A stretch of 38,129 nt of DNA from an uncultured Bacteroidales bacterium. GTDB taxonomy: Bacteria; Bacteroidota; Bacteroidia; Bacteroidales; Paludibacteraceae. The DNA lies in assembly GCA_903830915.1 (NCBI GenBank), contig CAIKVR010000401.1:1-38129 (forward strand). The letters run 5' to 3'. Shown here one piece after another: positions 1-6,857 of this stretch. Made by a program: the position numbers and the translations under genes. Every line of letters starts with the position of its first letter. Position 1 is the stretch's first letter. Under the pieces are notes generated by a model. It made no database searches. It saw only the letters and a program-made list of their open reading frames with translations, and had not been told where the DNA came from.

Positions 1-87
<87 letters not shown>

Positions 88-91
88 TTTT

Positions 92-133
92 AAAAGCCCC
101 GAATACTGATATTCAGTAAGCGGGGCTTTTTTT
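92..133 (+). terminator. Rho-independent terminator of the rRNA operon
   Basis: AAAAGCCCCG (92-101) pairs with CGGGGCTTTT (121-130). An inner ACTGA/TCAGT stem stacks in the loop, and the run of T residues continues to 133. It starts a few bases after the 5S rRNA end, the expected place for the rRNA operon terminator. Confidence 0.9.
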
Positions 134-193
134 ATGAATAACACATTGATGACATCCTCCTGAATTCAGAAATGAATTGCTTTTTTGTGTGTA

Positions 194-227
194 TTTGGCT
201 CGTTGCTATTCAAAAATGTTATCTTTG
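194..227 (+). promoter_or_regulatory. Bacteroidota-type promoter for purU
   Basis: TATCTTTG at 220-227 fits the TAnnTTTG -7 consensus of the Bacteroidota housekeeping sigma factor, and TTTG at 194-197 is a -33 candidate with a 22-base spacer. It gives a leader of about 25-30 bases before the ATG at 261. Confidence 0.65.
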
Positions 228-260
228 CAGGTTGAAAATATTTTTTAAAATCGAAATTTG

Positions 261-1127
261 ATGAAAGGAAATGATAATACGGCAGTACTTCTGATTCACT
301 GCCCCGACCGTCCGGGAATTCTGGCGGTGGTTACCGAATTTATTAACCAACATAAGGGAAATATTCTGTATTTGGATCAATATGTAAACCGCGAGGAAAA
401 GGTGTTTTTCATGCGTGTGAAATGGGAACTTGATACATTTCAGATTCCTAAAGAAAAGATAGGTGAATACTTCGAAACCCTTATTGCAGGCCGTTTCAAT
501 ATGGTTTTTAGACTATATTTCTCGGATACTAAACCACGCATGGCTATTTTTGTTTCCAAAATGTCGCACTGTCTGTACGACCTGCTGGCACGCTATGCTG
601 CCGGCGAATGGCATGTTGAAATTCCATTGATTATCAGCAATCATCCCGATATGGAAAGCGTTGCTAATCGCTTTGATATTCCTTATTACGTTTTCCCCAT
701 TACCAAAGAAAACAAAGCCGAACAAGAAGCCAAACAACTTGAGCTGCTGAAGGAAAATGGCGTTACCTTCTGTGTTCTGGCTCGTTATATGCAGGTACTT
801 TCTTCGGATTTCATTGAACAATATCCCGACCGCATTATCAATATTCACCATTCGTTCCTCCCTGCTTTTGCCGGTGCAAAACCTTATCATGCAGCCCATG
901 AACGCGGTGTGAAGGTTATCGGCGCAACGAGTCATTACGTTACCACCGATCTGGATGCCGGACCGATTATCGATCAGGATGTAACGCATATTTCGCACAA
1001 GGACACAGTGGAAGAACTGATTAAAAAAGGCCGCGATCTGGAAAAAATTGTTCTCTCACATGCCGTTGAAAAACACATCGAACGCAAAATTCTGGCTTAC
1101 AAAAACCGAACTATTGTTTTTCAATAA
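261..1127 (+). CDS. purU: Formyltetrahydrofolate deformylase
   Basis: PurU hydrolyses 10-formyl-tetrahydrofolate to formate and tetrahydrofolate. It balances the one-carbon folate pool and, with PurT, can supply formate to purine synthesis. The 288-aa length is normal. An N-terminal ACT domain (about residues 7-80, with HCPDRPGI) is followed by a formyltransferase fold (about 90-275). The catalytic Asn-His-Asp set is visible: N194 and H196 in NIHHSFLPAF, and D232 in DLDAGPI. I start at the ATG at 261; a TTG at 258 is in frame just before it but is the weaker choice. A Bacteroidota promoter lies about 35 bases upstream. The fadD-like gene follows after 68 bases on the same strand, but nothing links the two functions. 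Confidence 0.95.
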   Translation: MKGNDNTAVLLIHCPDRPGILAVVTEFINQHKGNILYLDQYVNREEKVFFMRVKWELDTFQIPKEKIGEYFETLIAGRFNMVFRLYFSDTKPRMAIFVSKMSHCLYDLLARYAAGEWHVEIPLIISNHPDMESVANRFDIPYYVFPITKENKAEQEAKQLELLKENGVTFCVLARYMQVLSSDFIEQYPDRIINIHHSFLPAFAGAKPYHAAHERGVKVIGATSHYVTTDLDAGPIIDQDVTHISHKDTVEELIKKGRDLEKIVLSHAVEKHIERKILAYKNRTIVFQ

Positions 1128-1195
1128 TTAGTTATTGGTTGATTCATCAATCGGTGTAATCGTAAATCGTAAATGATTAAATTGTAAATGACATT

Positions 1196-2959
1196 ATGGA
1201 AGTAACACGATTGTTTGATATTTTGGATAATTACCTCGAAAGTTATCCGAATCAGGAATCAGCTCTGGCCTGCAAACGGGATGGTGAATGGAAAAAATTC
1301 AGCATTCAGGAATACACAGAACAAACCAACAATATCAGTTACGGGATGTTGGAACTCGGCATAAAACCGGGAGACAACATTGGGATTGTGAGCAGCAACC
1401 GCCCCGAGTGGAACATGATTGACTTTGCCATTATGCAAATCGGAGCCATTTCCATTCCCATCTATCCTACTATCAGTCAGGCCGATTACCGCCACATTCT
1501 GAAACATGCAGAAATGAAAATGATTTTCGTAGAAGGTAAGGAACTGGGCAACAAGCTGAAACCGATTTTTGAAGAAACAAAAACACTGAAGCATATCTTC
1601 ACCTTCGTCAATCAAGAAAACGATTATCAATATCTTGACCAGTTGATTGAAAGCGGAAAAGCTAATCCGGAACCAGAAAAACTGGCCAAGTTGAAAGTTG
1701 GCATCAAAGCCGATGACTTAGCAACCATTATTTACACTTCCGGCACTACAGGCTTTCCGAAAGGCGTTATGCTTTCGCACAGCAACATTGTGAATCAGAT
1801 TAAAAACCTGCAAACCATTCCTGCAGAATGGAGTAAAACAGCCCTCAGCTTTCTACCGCTTTGCCATGCTTACGAACGGATGTTGGTGTATCTGTACCAA
1901 TACCTCGGCATGTCGGTGTATTATGCCGAAAGTCTGGCTACCATTGCCGATAATATCAAGGAAATCAACCCAACGATGATGTCGTGCGTTCCGCGCCTGC
2001 TCGAAAAAATTTACGATAAACTTTACCTGGCAGGTAAAAAGCTGACATTGATCAGCAAAATGCTTTATTATTGGGCATTTAATCTGGCTACACACTATCA
2101 GTTGGAAGACCGTAGTTGGTATTACAACCTGAAGTTCAAATTAGCCGATAAACTCATATTTTCCAAATGGAGAGCCGCTATCGGGGGCAATTTCGATATA
2201 GTAGTTTCGGGAGGCTCGGCCATTCAACCGCATATCGCTGCTTTCTTTTCAGCTATAGGCATGCCGGTTTTTGAAGGTTACGGACTGAGCGAAACTTCGC
2301 CGGTTATAGCTGTAAGTCAGCGCGGAAAAAATGGACGGAAAGTTGGAACGGTAGGCCTGCCGCTTCCGGGTGTGGAGGTAAAACTGGGTGAGCGCGACGA
2401 AATTTGCTGCCGCGGACATAACGTGATGCTCGGCTATTACAAAGACCCCGAACTCACCGCCGAAGTGATTGATGCGGAAGGTTGGTTGCACACAGGCGAT
2501 ACCGGTAAATTTACAAAAGAAGGTCAGTTGATTATCACCGGTCGGTTGAAAAGCATTTTCAAAACTTCATTCGGTAAATACGTTAATCCTCAACTGATTG
2601 AATCCAACTTCACCGAATCGCCCTTTATTGAAAATATGATTGTGGTGGGTGAAAACAAAAAGTTTGCTGCCGCATTGATTTCACCAGATTTTGTGTACCT
2701 GAGATCGTGGTGCAAGCAGCACAAACTCAAATGCACTACCAACGAAGAAATTATTGAAAATCCAATCGTTGTAAAACGTTTCCACGAGGAAGTGAAGCAC
2801 CACAACCAGCATTTTGGTGACACAGAAAAAGTAAAGAAATACCAGCTTGTGGCCGAAGAATGGACGCAGCAAAACGGCTTCCTCTCACCCACTTTGAAAA
2901 TCAAACGAAACGTAATCGAGGAATTTTACGCCGAACAAATTGATAAATTGTTTGCCTGA
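1196..2959 (+). CDS. Long-chain acyl-CoA synthetase (AMP-forming)
   Basis: This 587-aa protein belongs to the ANL adenylate-forming superfamily and should activate fatty acids with ATP and CoA to acyl-CoA at the inner face of the membrane. The P-loop-like motif TSGTTGFPKG lies at residues 181-190, the A5 motif GYGLSET at about 361-367, the A7-type motif HTGDTG near 431, and a hinge region GRLKSIFKTSFGKYVNP near 450. This is the FadD/FACL type common in Bacteroidota, where several paralogues per genome are usual, so chain-length preference cannot be read from sequence. The leader is a tract of short repeats of the type AATCGTAAAT ending just before the ATG. The gene ends with TGA and is followed by a hairpin terminator. 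Confidence 0.92.
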   Translation: MEVTRLFDILDNYLESYPNQESALACKRDGEWKKFSIQEYTEQTNNISYGMLELGIKPGDNIGIVSSNRPEWNMIDFAIMQIGAISIPIYPTISQADYRHILKHAEMKMIFVEGKELGNKLKPIFEETKTLKHIFTFVNQENDYQYLDQLIESGKANPEPEKLAKLKVGIKADDLATIIYTSGTTGFPKGVMLSHSNIVNQIKNLQTIPAEWSKTALSFLPLCHAYERMLVYLYQYLGMSVYYAESLATIADNIKEINPTMMSCVPRLLEKIYDKLYLAGKKLTLISKMLYYWAFNLATHYQLEDRSWYYNLKFKLADKLIFSKWRAAIGGNFDIVVSGGSAIQPHIAAFFSAIGMPVFEGYGLSETSPVIAVSQRGKNGRKVGTVGLPLPGVEVKLGERDEICCRGHNVMLGYYKDPELTAEVIDAEGWLHTGDTGKFTKEGQLIITGRLKSIFKTSFGKYVNPQLIESNFTESPFIENMIVVGENKKFAAALISPDFVYLRSWCKQHKLKCTTNEEIIENPIVVKRFHEEVKHHNQHFGDTEKVKKYQLVAEEWTQQNGFLSPTLKIKRNVIEEFYAEQIDKLFA

Positions 2960-2981
2960 TTCAACCCTAAATTCTAAACCG

Positions 2982-3018
2982 AAGAACAGAATAACTAATT
3001 GATATTCTGCTCTTTTAT
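2982..3018 (+). terminator. Terminator after the acyl-CoA synthetase gene
   Basis: CAGAATA (2987-2993) pairs with TATTCTG (3003-3009). Past one A/C mismatch the stem extends with AAGA (2982-2985) against TCTT (3011-3014), followed by TTATTT. It is AT-rich and of moderate strength. Confidence 0.55.
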
Positions 3019-3031
3019 TTATCCCTATCCC

Positions 3032-3068
3032 ATAATTATGAATTATGAATTGTGAATTATGAATTATG
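3032..3068. repeat. Tandem AATTATG-type short repeats before truA
   Basis: Near-tandem units of AATTATG and AATTGTG run up to the truA promoter. Because they are rich in ATG and AATT they create spurious start codons, including the upstream in-frame ATG at 3052. Similar AT tracts sit before several other genes in this window. Confidence 0.7.
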
Positions 3069-3072
3069 GTTG

Positions 3073-3080
3073 TATCTTTG
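3073..3080 (+). promoter_or_regulatory. -7 box (TATCTTTG) next to the truA start codon
   Basis: TATCTTTG fits TAnnTTTG exactly. Transcription would start about 5-8 bases downstream, at or next to the GTG at 3085, which would give a leaderless or nearly leaderless truA mRNA. No convincing -33 box is seen in the repeat tract upstream. Confidence 0.55.
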
Positions 3081-3084
3081 CAGC

Positions 3085-3840
3085 GTGAAAAAACGATTCT
3101 TCATATACCTTTCCTATAAGGGAACTGACTATCACGGTTGGCAAATTCAACCCAATGGGATTTCGGTTCAGGAAGTGCTGATGAAGGCATTGAGCACCGT
3201 TTTGCGCACCGAAACCGAAATTACCGGAGCCGGCCGTACCGACACGGGAGTTCATGCGCAACTGATGGTTGCTCATTTTGACGTGGGAGGAGAGTTACCA
3301 GCGGAGTTTGACATAACGAATAAGCTCAACAGCTTGTTGCCCCGCGACATTGCCATTCAGAAAATCGTTGAAGTTCAGCCTGATGCACATGCACGCTTTG
3401 ATGCGGTTTCGCGCCGTTACGAATATCACGTAGTTACCGAAAAGGATGTTTTCAGAACTGAACTGGCAGCACGATTGAGTGACAAGCCGGATTTTGATGC
3501 TATGAATAAAGCCGCTTCCATACTTGCCGAATATCGTGATTTCACGAGTTTCAGCAAACTGCATACCGATGTAAAAACGAATAACTGCGTGATTAGCCGT
3601 GCCGAATGGACAAGCCGCGACGGGGAGTGGATTTTCACGATTGAAGCTGACCGTTTTTTGCGAAATATGGTGCGGGCGGTTGTAGGTACATTGTTCGAAG
3701 TGGGTCGTCATAGAATGTCAGTTGACGAATTCAGAGCCGTTATTGAAGCCAAAAACCGTTGTAAAGCCGGCGTTTCTGTTCCGGCGCATGGCTTGTATTT
3801 AGTTGACATTCAATATCCTGAAAATATTTTTGCCCCCTAA
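3085..3840 (+). CDS. truA: tRNA pseudouridine synthase A
   Basis: TruA converts uridines 38-40 of the tRNA anticodon stem-loop to pseudouridine. From the GTG at 3085 the protein is 251 aa and begins [20 protein letters not shown], which matches the usual TruA N-terminus. The catalytic aspartate is D53 in [12 protein letters not shown] longer reading from the ATG at 3052 adds eleven residues ([11 protein letters not shown]) encoded by an AT repeat tract and the -7 box, so I reject it. The last codons are unusual: the final Pro codon and TAA stop lie inside the GC-rich palindromic repeat described at 3833. Confidence 0.93.
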   Translation: MKKRFFIYLSYKGTDYHGWQIQPNGISVQEVLMKALSTVLRTETEITGAGRTDTGVHAQLMVAHFDVGGELPAEFDITNKLNSLLPRDIAIQKIVEVQPDAHARFDAVSRRYEYHVVTEKDVFRTELAARLSDKPDFDAMNKAASILAEYRDFTSFSKLHTDVKTNNCVISRAEWTSRDGEWIFTIEADRFLRNMVRAVVGTLFEVGRHRMSVDEFRAVIEAKNRCKAGVSVPAHGLYLVDIQYPENIFAP

Positions 3841-3856
3841 CCCCCTAAAGGGGGAA
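3833..3856. repeat. GC-rich palindromic intergenic repeat, single copy overlapping the truA stop
   Basis: CCCCCTAA followed by CCCCCTAAAGGGGGA is one arm-type copy of the repeat family found in the parC leader and the atp operon. CCCCC and GGGGG can pair around TAAA. The truA stop codon (3838-3840) lies in its first half. I see no second inverted copy nearby. Confidence 0.75.
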
Positions 3857-3890
3857 TATTTCTCATGTTCAAAGCGATAATAAATGCATT

Positions 3891-3941
3891 AAGAATTTTC
3901 ATTCTGCATTATTAATTGTGAATTATTAATTATTAATTAAA
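3891..3941. repeat. TTAATTA-type short repeat tract before the permease gene
   Basis: The tract consists of repeated ATTAATT, GAATTATT and TTAATTA units and ends at the start codon of the next gene. No canonical Shine-Dalgarno site is present. The same unit fills the atpH-atpA gap. Confidence 0.6.
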
Positions 3942-3942
3942 G

Positions 3943-4842
3943 ATGTGGTTATTCTTAGCTTTTGTTTCTGCTATTCTGTTAGGTTCGTACGAAGTTTTTA
4001 AAAAGGTATCATTAAAAGATAATGCGGTTATTCCGGTCATCTTTGTCTCGATACTGTTCTCGTGCCTGACGCTGGTTCCCTTCCTTATTTTATCCGAATT
4101 TTTCCCCGAAACACTAAAAGGCTCCGTGTTTTTTGTACCAAGGGTCGATTTTCATGCTCATATACTGTTCGTACTGAAAGCTACTATCGTGCTGACTTCG
4201 TGGCTGTTTGCCTATTTTGCATTGAAACATCTGCCACTTTCGCTTGCCTCACCCATTAAAGCTACTCAACCAGTTTGGACGGTGGTGGGTGCTATGCTTG
4301 TTTTTGGCGAGAAATTGAACGGGTTTCAGGCTGCCGGTGTGGGAATCACTTTGCTCTCGTTTTACTTGTTTTCAATTGCCGGCAAGAAAGAAGGCATCTC
4401 GCTGAAAACCAATAAATGGTTTTGGTTTATTGTCATGGCCACGCTTACCGGAGCGTTAAGTGGTCTGTACGATAAATACCTGATGAAGCGCTACGATGTG
4501 ATGTCCGTTCAGGTGTATTATACATTCTATCAGGCTGCCATCATGGGCATCATCACCCTGTTTTTATGGGCACCTACTCGCAAGAAAACTACGCCTTTTA
4601 GTTTCAAATGGGCAATCTTCTGGATTTCTTTCTTTCTCGTTACAGCAGATTTTGTGTATTTCTACGCACTGACGTTGCCCGAATCTATGATTTCAGTAGT
4701 GTCAACCATTCGTCGCTCAGGTGTTGTAGTTCCTTTTCTGTACGGTGCTATCGTAATGAAAGACAAAAACATCAAACTGAAATTAATAGATATGATTGGG
4801 GTGCTGATTGGGATGTTTCTGTTGTATTTGGGGTCAAAATAA
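3943..4842 (+). CDS. EamA/DMT-family transporter
   Basis: This 299-aa inner-membrane protein has ten predicted hydrophobic segments arranged as two EamA halves (about residues 1-145 and 155-298), the standard layout of drug/metabolite transporter permeases. The first half contains the conserved PIKATQPVWTVVGAMLVFGE segment near 100-120. Substrates of this family range from amino acids and nucleosides to metabolites and cannot be told from sequence. The ATG at 3943 follows an AT-rich repeat tract directly. It faces a convergent toxin-antitoxin pair across a hairpin at 4974-5007. Confidence 0.85.
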   Translation: MWLFLAFVSAILLGSYEVFKKVSLKDNAVIPVIFVSILFSCLTLVPFLILSEFFPETLKGSVFFVPRVDFHAHILFVLKATIVLTSWLFAYFALKHLPLSLASPIKATQPVWTVVGAMLVFGEKLNGFQAAGVGITLLSFYLFSIAGKKEGISLKTNKWFWFIVMATLTGALSGLYDKYLMKRYDVMSVQVYYTFYQAAIMGIITLFLWAPTRKKTTPFSFKWAIFWISFFLVTADFVYFYALTLPESMISVVSTIRRSGVVVPFLYGAIVMKDKNIKLKLIDMIGVLIGMFLLYLGSK

Positions 4843-4875
4843 ATATCTTGACTTTTATAGAATACGGTATAATTT

Positions 4876-4901
4876 CTGATTTATTTATCTGAATTTGAAA
4901 C
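4876..4901. repeat. Left direct repeat flanking the toxin-antitoxin module
   Basis: This 26-base segment beginning CTGATTTATTTAT matches 5745-5770 at 23 of 26 positions in the same orientation. The two copies enclose the toxin-antitoxin pair, and the right copy contains the -7 box of the slipin gene. Confidence 0.6.
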
Positions 4902-4973
4902 TTATATAAATATAAGATTCGGTGTAGCTTCTTAGCACTAGAAGCAAATTTCCAAACTTGTCTATAAAATAAA

Positions 4974-5007
4974 ATTCGGCTGAACATCATTATGAGTTCA
5001 GCCGAAT
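4974..5007 (-). terminator. Terminator of the toxin-antitoxin operon
   Basis: ATTCGGCTGAAC (4974-4985) and GTTCAGCCGAAT (4996-5007) form a perfect 12-bp stem with a 10-base loop. On the minus strand the stem is followed by TTTATTTTATAG, so it should end transcription of the toxin gene, whose stop lies about 18 bases away. It may also stop readthrough from the permease gene on the plus strand. Confidence 0.8.
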
Positions 5008-5024
5008 GTTTAAGTAATTGTTGC

Positions 5025-5324
5025 TTATTTTAATTTCAATTTTTGAGGGTCTTGCCTTGTATCGAAAATTCTGAGCAGTTGAATTGTGTTTTTCTTTTCC
5101 TGATAGAAAATGCTATTGTGTTTAGTTACAACACACTTTCTTACTTTCAGCTTTTTATTGATAACCGGATATAGTCTGGGATATAGAGCAATATGCTGTA
5201 AACATGAATCAACTTCGTCAAGAAACTCATTGATAACCTGTTCATTCCAAGTTTCACTCAGATATTCAATTATGTTTTCAATATCACTAACAGATAACGG
5301 TGACCAGATTATTTCCTTAAACAT
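5025..5324 (-). CDS. ParE/RelE-family type II toxin
   Basis: This 99-aa protein has the ParE-like order of elements: an N-terminal strand IIWSPLSVSDIENIIEYLSE, two helices, then VINKKLKVRKCVVTKHNSIFY and a final strand IQLLRIFDTRQDP. The LLRIFDTRQDP ending, with its Arg and Asp, is typical of the RelE/ParE superfamily in Bacteroidota. Family members either cut ribosome-bound mRNA (RelE) or poison gyrase (ParE); sequence alone does not decide which. Its start overlaps the antitoxin end by 8 bases, so the two are translationally coupled with antitoxin first, as in most such pairs. Confidence 0.85.
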   Translation of the reverse strand: MFKEIIWSPLSVSDIENIIEYLSETWNEQVINEFLDEVDSCLQHIALYPRLYPVINKKLKVRKCVVTKHNSIFYQEKKNTIQLLRIFDTRQDPQKLKLK

Positions 5325-5565
5325 GTAAATATTTATCCCTTAATCGACTCATTACCTGCTTATGCGGTATTCCTTTCCCTGTATTCAATTCATTAATAGC
5401 TTCGTGAATTCCTTTTTGTTCTGCTTCACTTAATTCGCCCCAAGCATCATCTTCTTTTTTACTGTTAACGAAATTGAGCATAAGTCCATAAAACTCTTTG
5501 AGTTTCGAACCATCAAGAGCATCGACCTGACGGAATATCTGCAATTTAATTTCTTCTGTACTCAT
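5317..5565 (-). CDS. Antitoxin of the ParE-type pair
   Basis: This 82-aa acidic, mainly helical protein (MSTEEIKLQIFRQVDALDGS onward) is encoded directly upstream of the toxin. It resembles the small Bacteroidota antitoxins found with RelE/ParE toxins: an N-terminal helical segment, then a GELSEAEQKGIHEAINEL stretch and a Gly- and basic-rich tail (GKGIPHKQVMSRLRDKY) that would wrap the toxin. I see no classical ribbon-helix-helix or HTH motif, so autoregulation is not certain. A TATCTTTG -7 box lies about 22 bases upstream of the ATG. Confidence 0.8.
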   Translation of the reverse strand: MSTEEIKLQIFRQVDALDGSKLKEFYGLMLNFVNSKKEDDAWGELSEAEQKGIHEAINELNTGKGIPHKQVMSRLRDKYLHV

Positions 5566-5586
5566 AATTCAACTTCTTTGTACTTG

Positions 5587-5594
5587 CAAAGATA
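5587..5594 (-). promoter_or_regulatory. -7 box for the toxin-antitoxin operon
   Basis: The plus strand reads CAAAGATA, so the minus strand reads TATCTTTG, matching TAnnTTTG, about 22 bases before the antitoxin start. No -33 element is obvious. Confidence 0.6.
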
Positions 5595-5744
5595 ATTGGA
5601 ATAACGGAAAATCAGAGTAGAAAATCAAAAAATTTCAATCTTTGAGGATATATAATAAAAGAACTGTGAAATAAGAAAATACATCCCTTAATGACATGTT
5701 TTGTAAATAAAATTTAGACATTCTTCAAAAGCACGTTATTATTG

Positions 5745-5770
5745 CTGATTTATTTATGTAAATTTGAAGC
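5745..5770. repeat. Right direct repeat flanking the toxin-antitoxin module, with slipin -7 box
   Basis: It matches 4876-4901 at 23 of 26 positions. It includes TAAATTTG (5759-5766), which fits TAnnTTTG and is well placed to be the slipin promoter, about 45 bases before the ATG. In the left copy the TA of the -7 box is altered to TG. Confidence 0.6.
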
Positions 5771-5812
5771 GTATTTGAACCCAAATTTCATAACCCTTTA
5801 AAATTTATAAAA

Positions 5813-6592
5813 ATGGAAATTCTCCCAATTCCCGAAATTATTATCGGTGTCATTATTCTAATTCTGCTTTCAGGATTTAGAATTGCTCAGGAGTATCAAC
5901 GCTCCATTATCTTTCGTCTCGGACGCTTTCAATCCATTAAAGGTCCCGGCTTATACTGGATTATTCCGCTTATTGATGCTCAACAACGGGTCGATATTCG
6001 CACCAAAACCGTTGATTTGGAACAACAGGAAACCATTACCAAGGACAGTGTAACCATTAAAGTGAACGCCGTGCTTTGGTTCAGAATCACCAATCCCGAA
6101 AGTGCCATTATTCAGGTGGCCGATTATTACAAAGCGGTTTATCAGTTTTCAGTAACGGCTTTGCGTAACATTATCGGACAACATTCGCTTGACGAAGTAC
6201 TTCGTGAACGGGAACAAATCAATGCCACACTTCAGAAAAACGTGGATTCTGTTACCGAACCATGGGGAATTAAAATTGAAATGGTGGAAATGAAGGATGT
6301 TGAAATTCCCGAAGCAATGCAACGTGCTATGGCTCGCGAAGCGGAAGCTATTCGTGAAAAACGCGCCCGTATTGTTAAGGCTGAAGCAGAACTGGAAGCG
6401 TCTATCAAACTTACTCAGGGTGCAACCGTTATGGAAGGTAGTCCGATTGCTCTCGAATTACGCCGCATGCAAATGCTGTCGGAAATCGGTATCGACAATA
6501 ATACCACAACCATTGTGTTACTTCCTTCGGAATTTACCAAAGCAGCAAAGAGTTTTACGGAACTGGTGGAAAAGAAAGAATTGAAGAAATAG
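5813..6592 (+). CDS. Slipin (stomatin/prohibitin SPFH-family membrane protein)
   Basis: This 259-aa protein has one N-terminal membrane segment (about residues 7-22) followed by an SPFH/band-7 domain (about 25-190). RSIIFRLGRFQSIKGPGLYWIIP is the family hallmark, and VDLEQQETITKDSVTIKVNAV continues the domain. The coiled-coil part AMAREAEAIREKRARIVKAEAELEA (about 170-195) drives oligomerisation. Slipins form membrane-associated cages or microdomains. Bacterial slipin genes often stand next to an nfeD gene encoding a membrane protease, but none is present here, so this copy is solitary. It ends before a 21-bp perfect hairpin terminator. Confidence 0.9.
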   Translation: MEILPIPEIIIGVIILILLSGFRIAQEYQRSIIFRLGRFQSIKGPGLYWIIPLIDAQQRVDIRTKTVDLEQQETITKDSVTIKVNAVLWFRITNPESAIIQVADYYKAVYQFSVTALRNIIGQHSLDEVLREREQINATLQKNVDSVTEPWGIKIEMVEMKDVEIPEAMQRAMAREAEAIREKRARIVKAEAELEASIKLTQGATVMEGSPIALELRRMQMLSEIGIDNNTTTIVLLPSEFTKAAKSFTELVEKKELKK

Positions 6593-6612
6593 ATTTCAGA
6601 TTCAAAGCCAAG

Positions 6613-6666
6613 AATCAATAAAAAACCCAAGACGATTACAAAATTGTCTTGGGTTTTTTATTGATT
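6613..6666. terminator. Perfect 21-bp hairpin, bidirectional terminator after slipin
   Basis: The arms 6613-6633 and 6646-6666 are exact inverted complements with a 12-base loop. The core CCCAAGAC/GTCTTGGG is bordered by runs of A on the left and T on the right, so it can act on either strand. It lies 21 bases after the slipin stop. The GH43 gene converges on it from the other side, 190 bases away. Confidence 0.88.
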
Positions 6667-6857
6667 ACTATCTTGCTTTGTGTTTTTAAAAGAAACTATC
6701 GACCATTTTACAAGCTGTAAATAAAGAGGTCTGTCCTTAATTAATATAACTAAAATAACAGAATGTCAGGTTTTTATGCTATATATGTGAAAAATTTACA
6801 TATAAAACATTCAAAGACATTGATTTCTTCGAGTATCAAATTGCTGAAATTTACAAA

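Noticed and set aside
3052-3084. ATG at 3052 as truA start
   Set aside because: It adds residues coded by an AT repeat tract and the promoter; the GTG at 3085 gives the family N-terminus.
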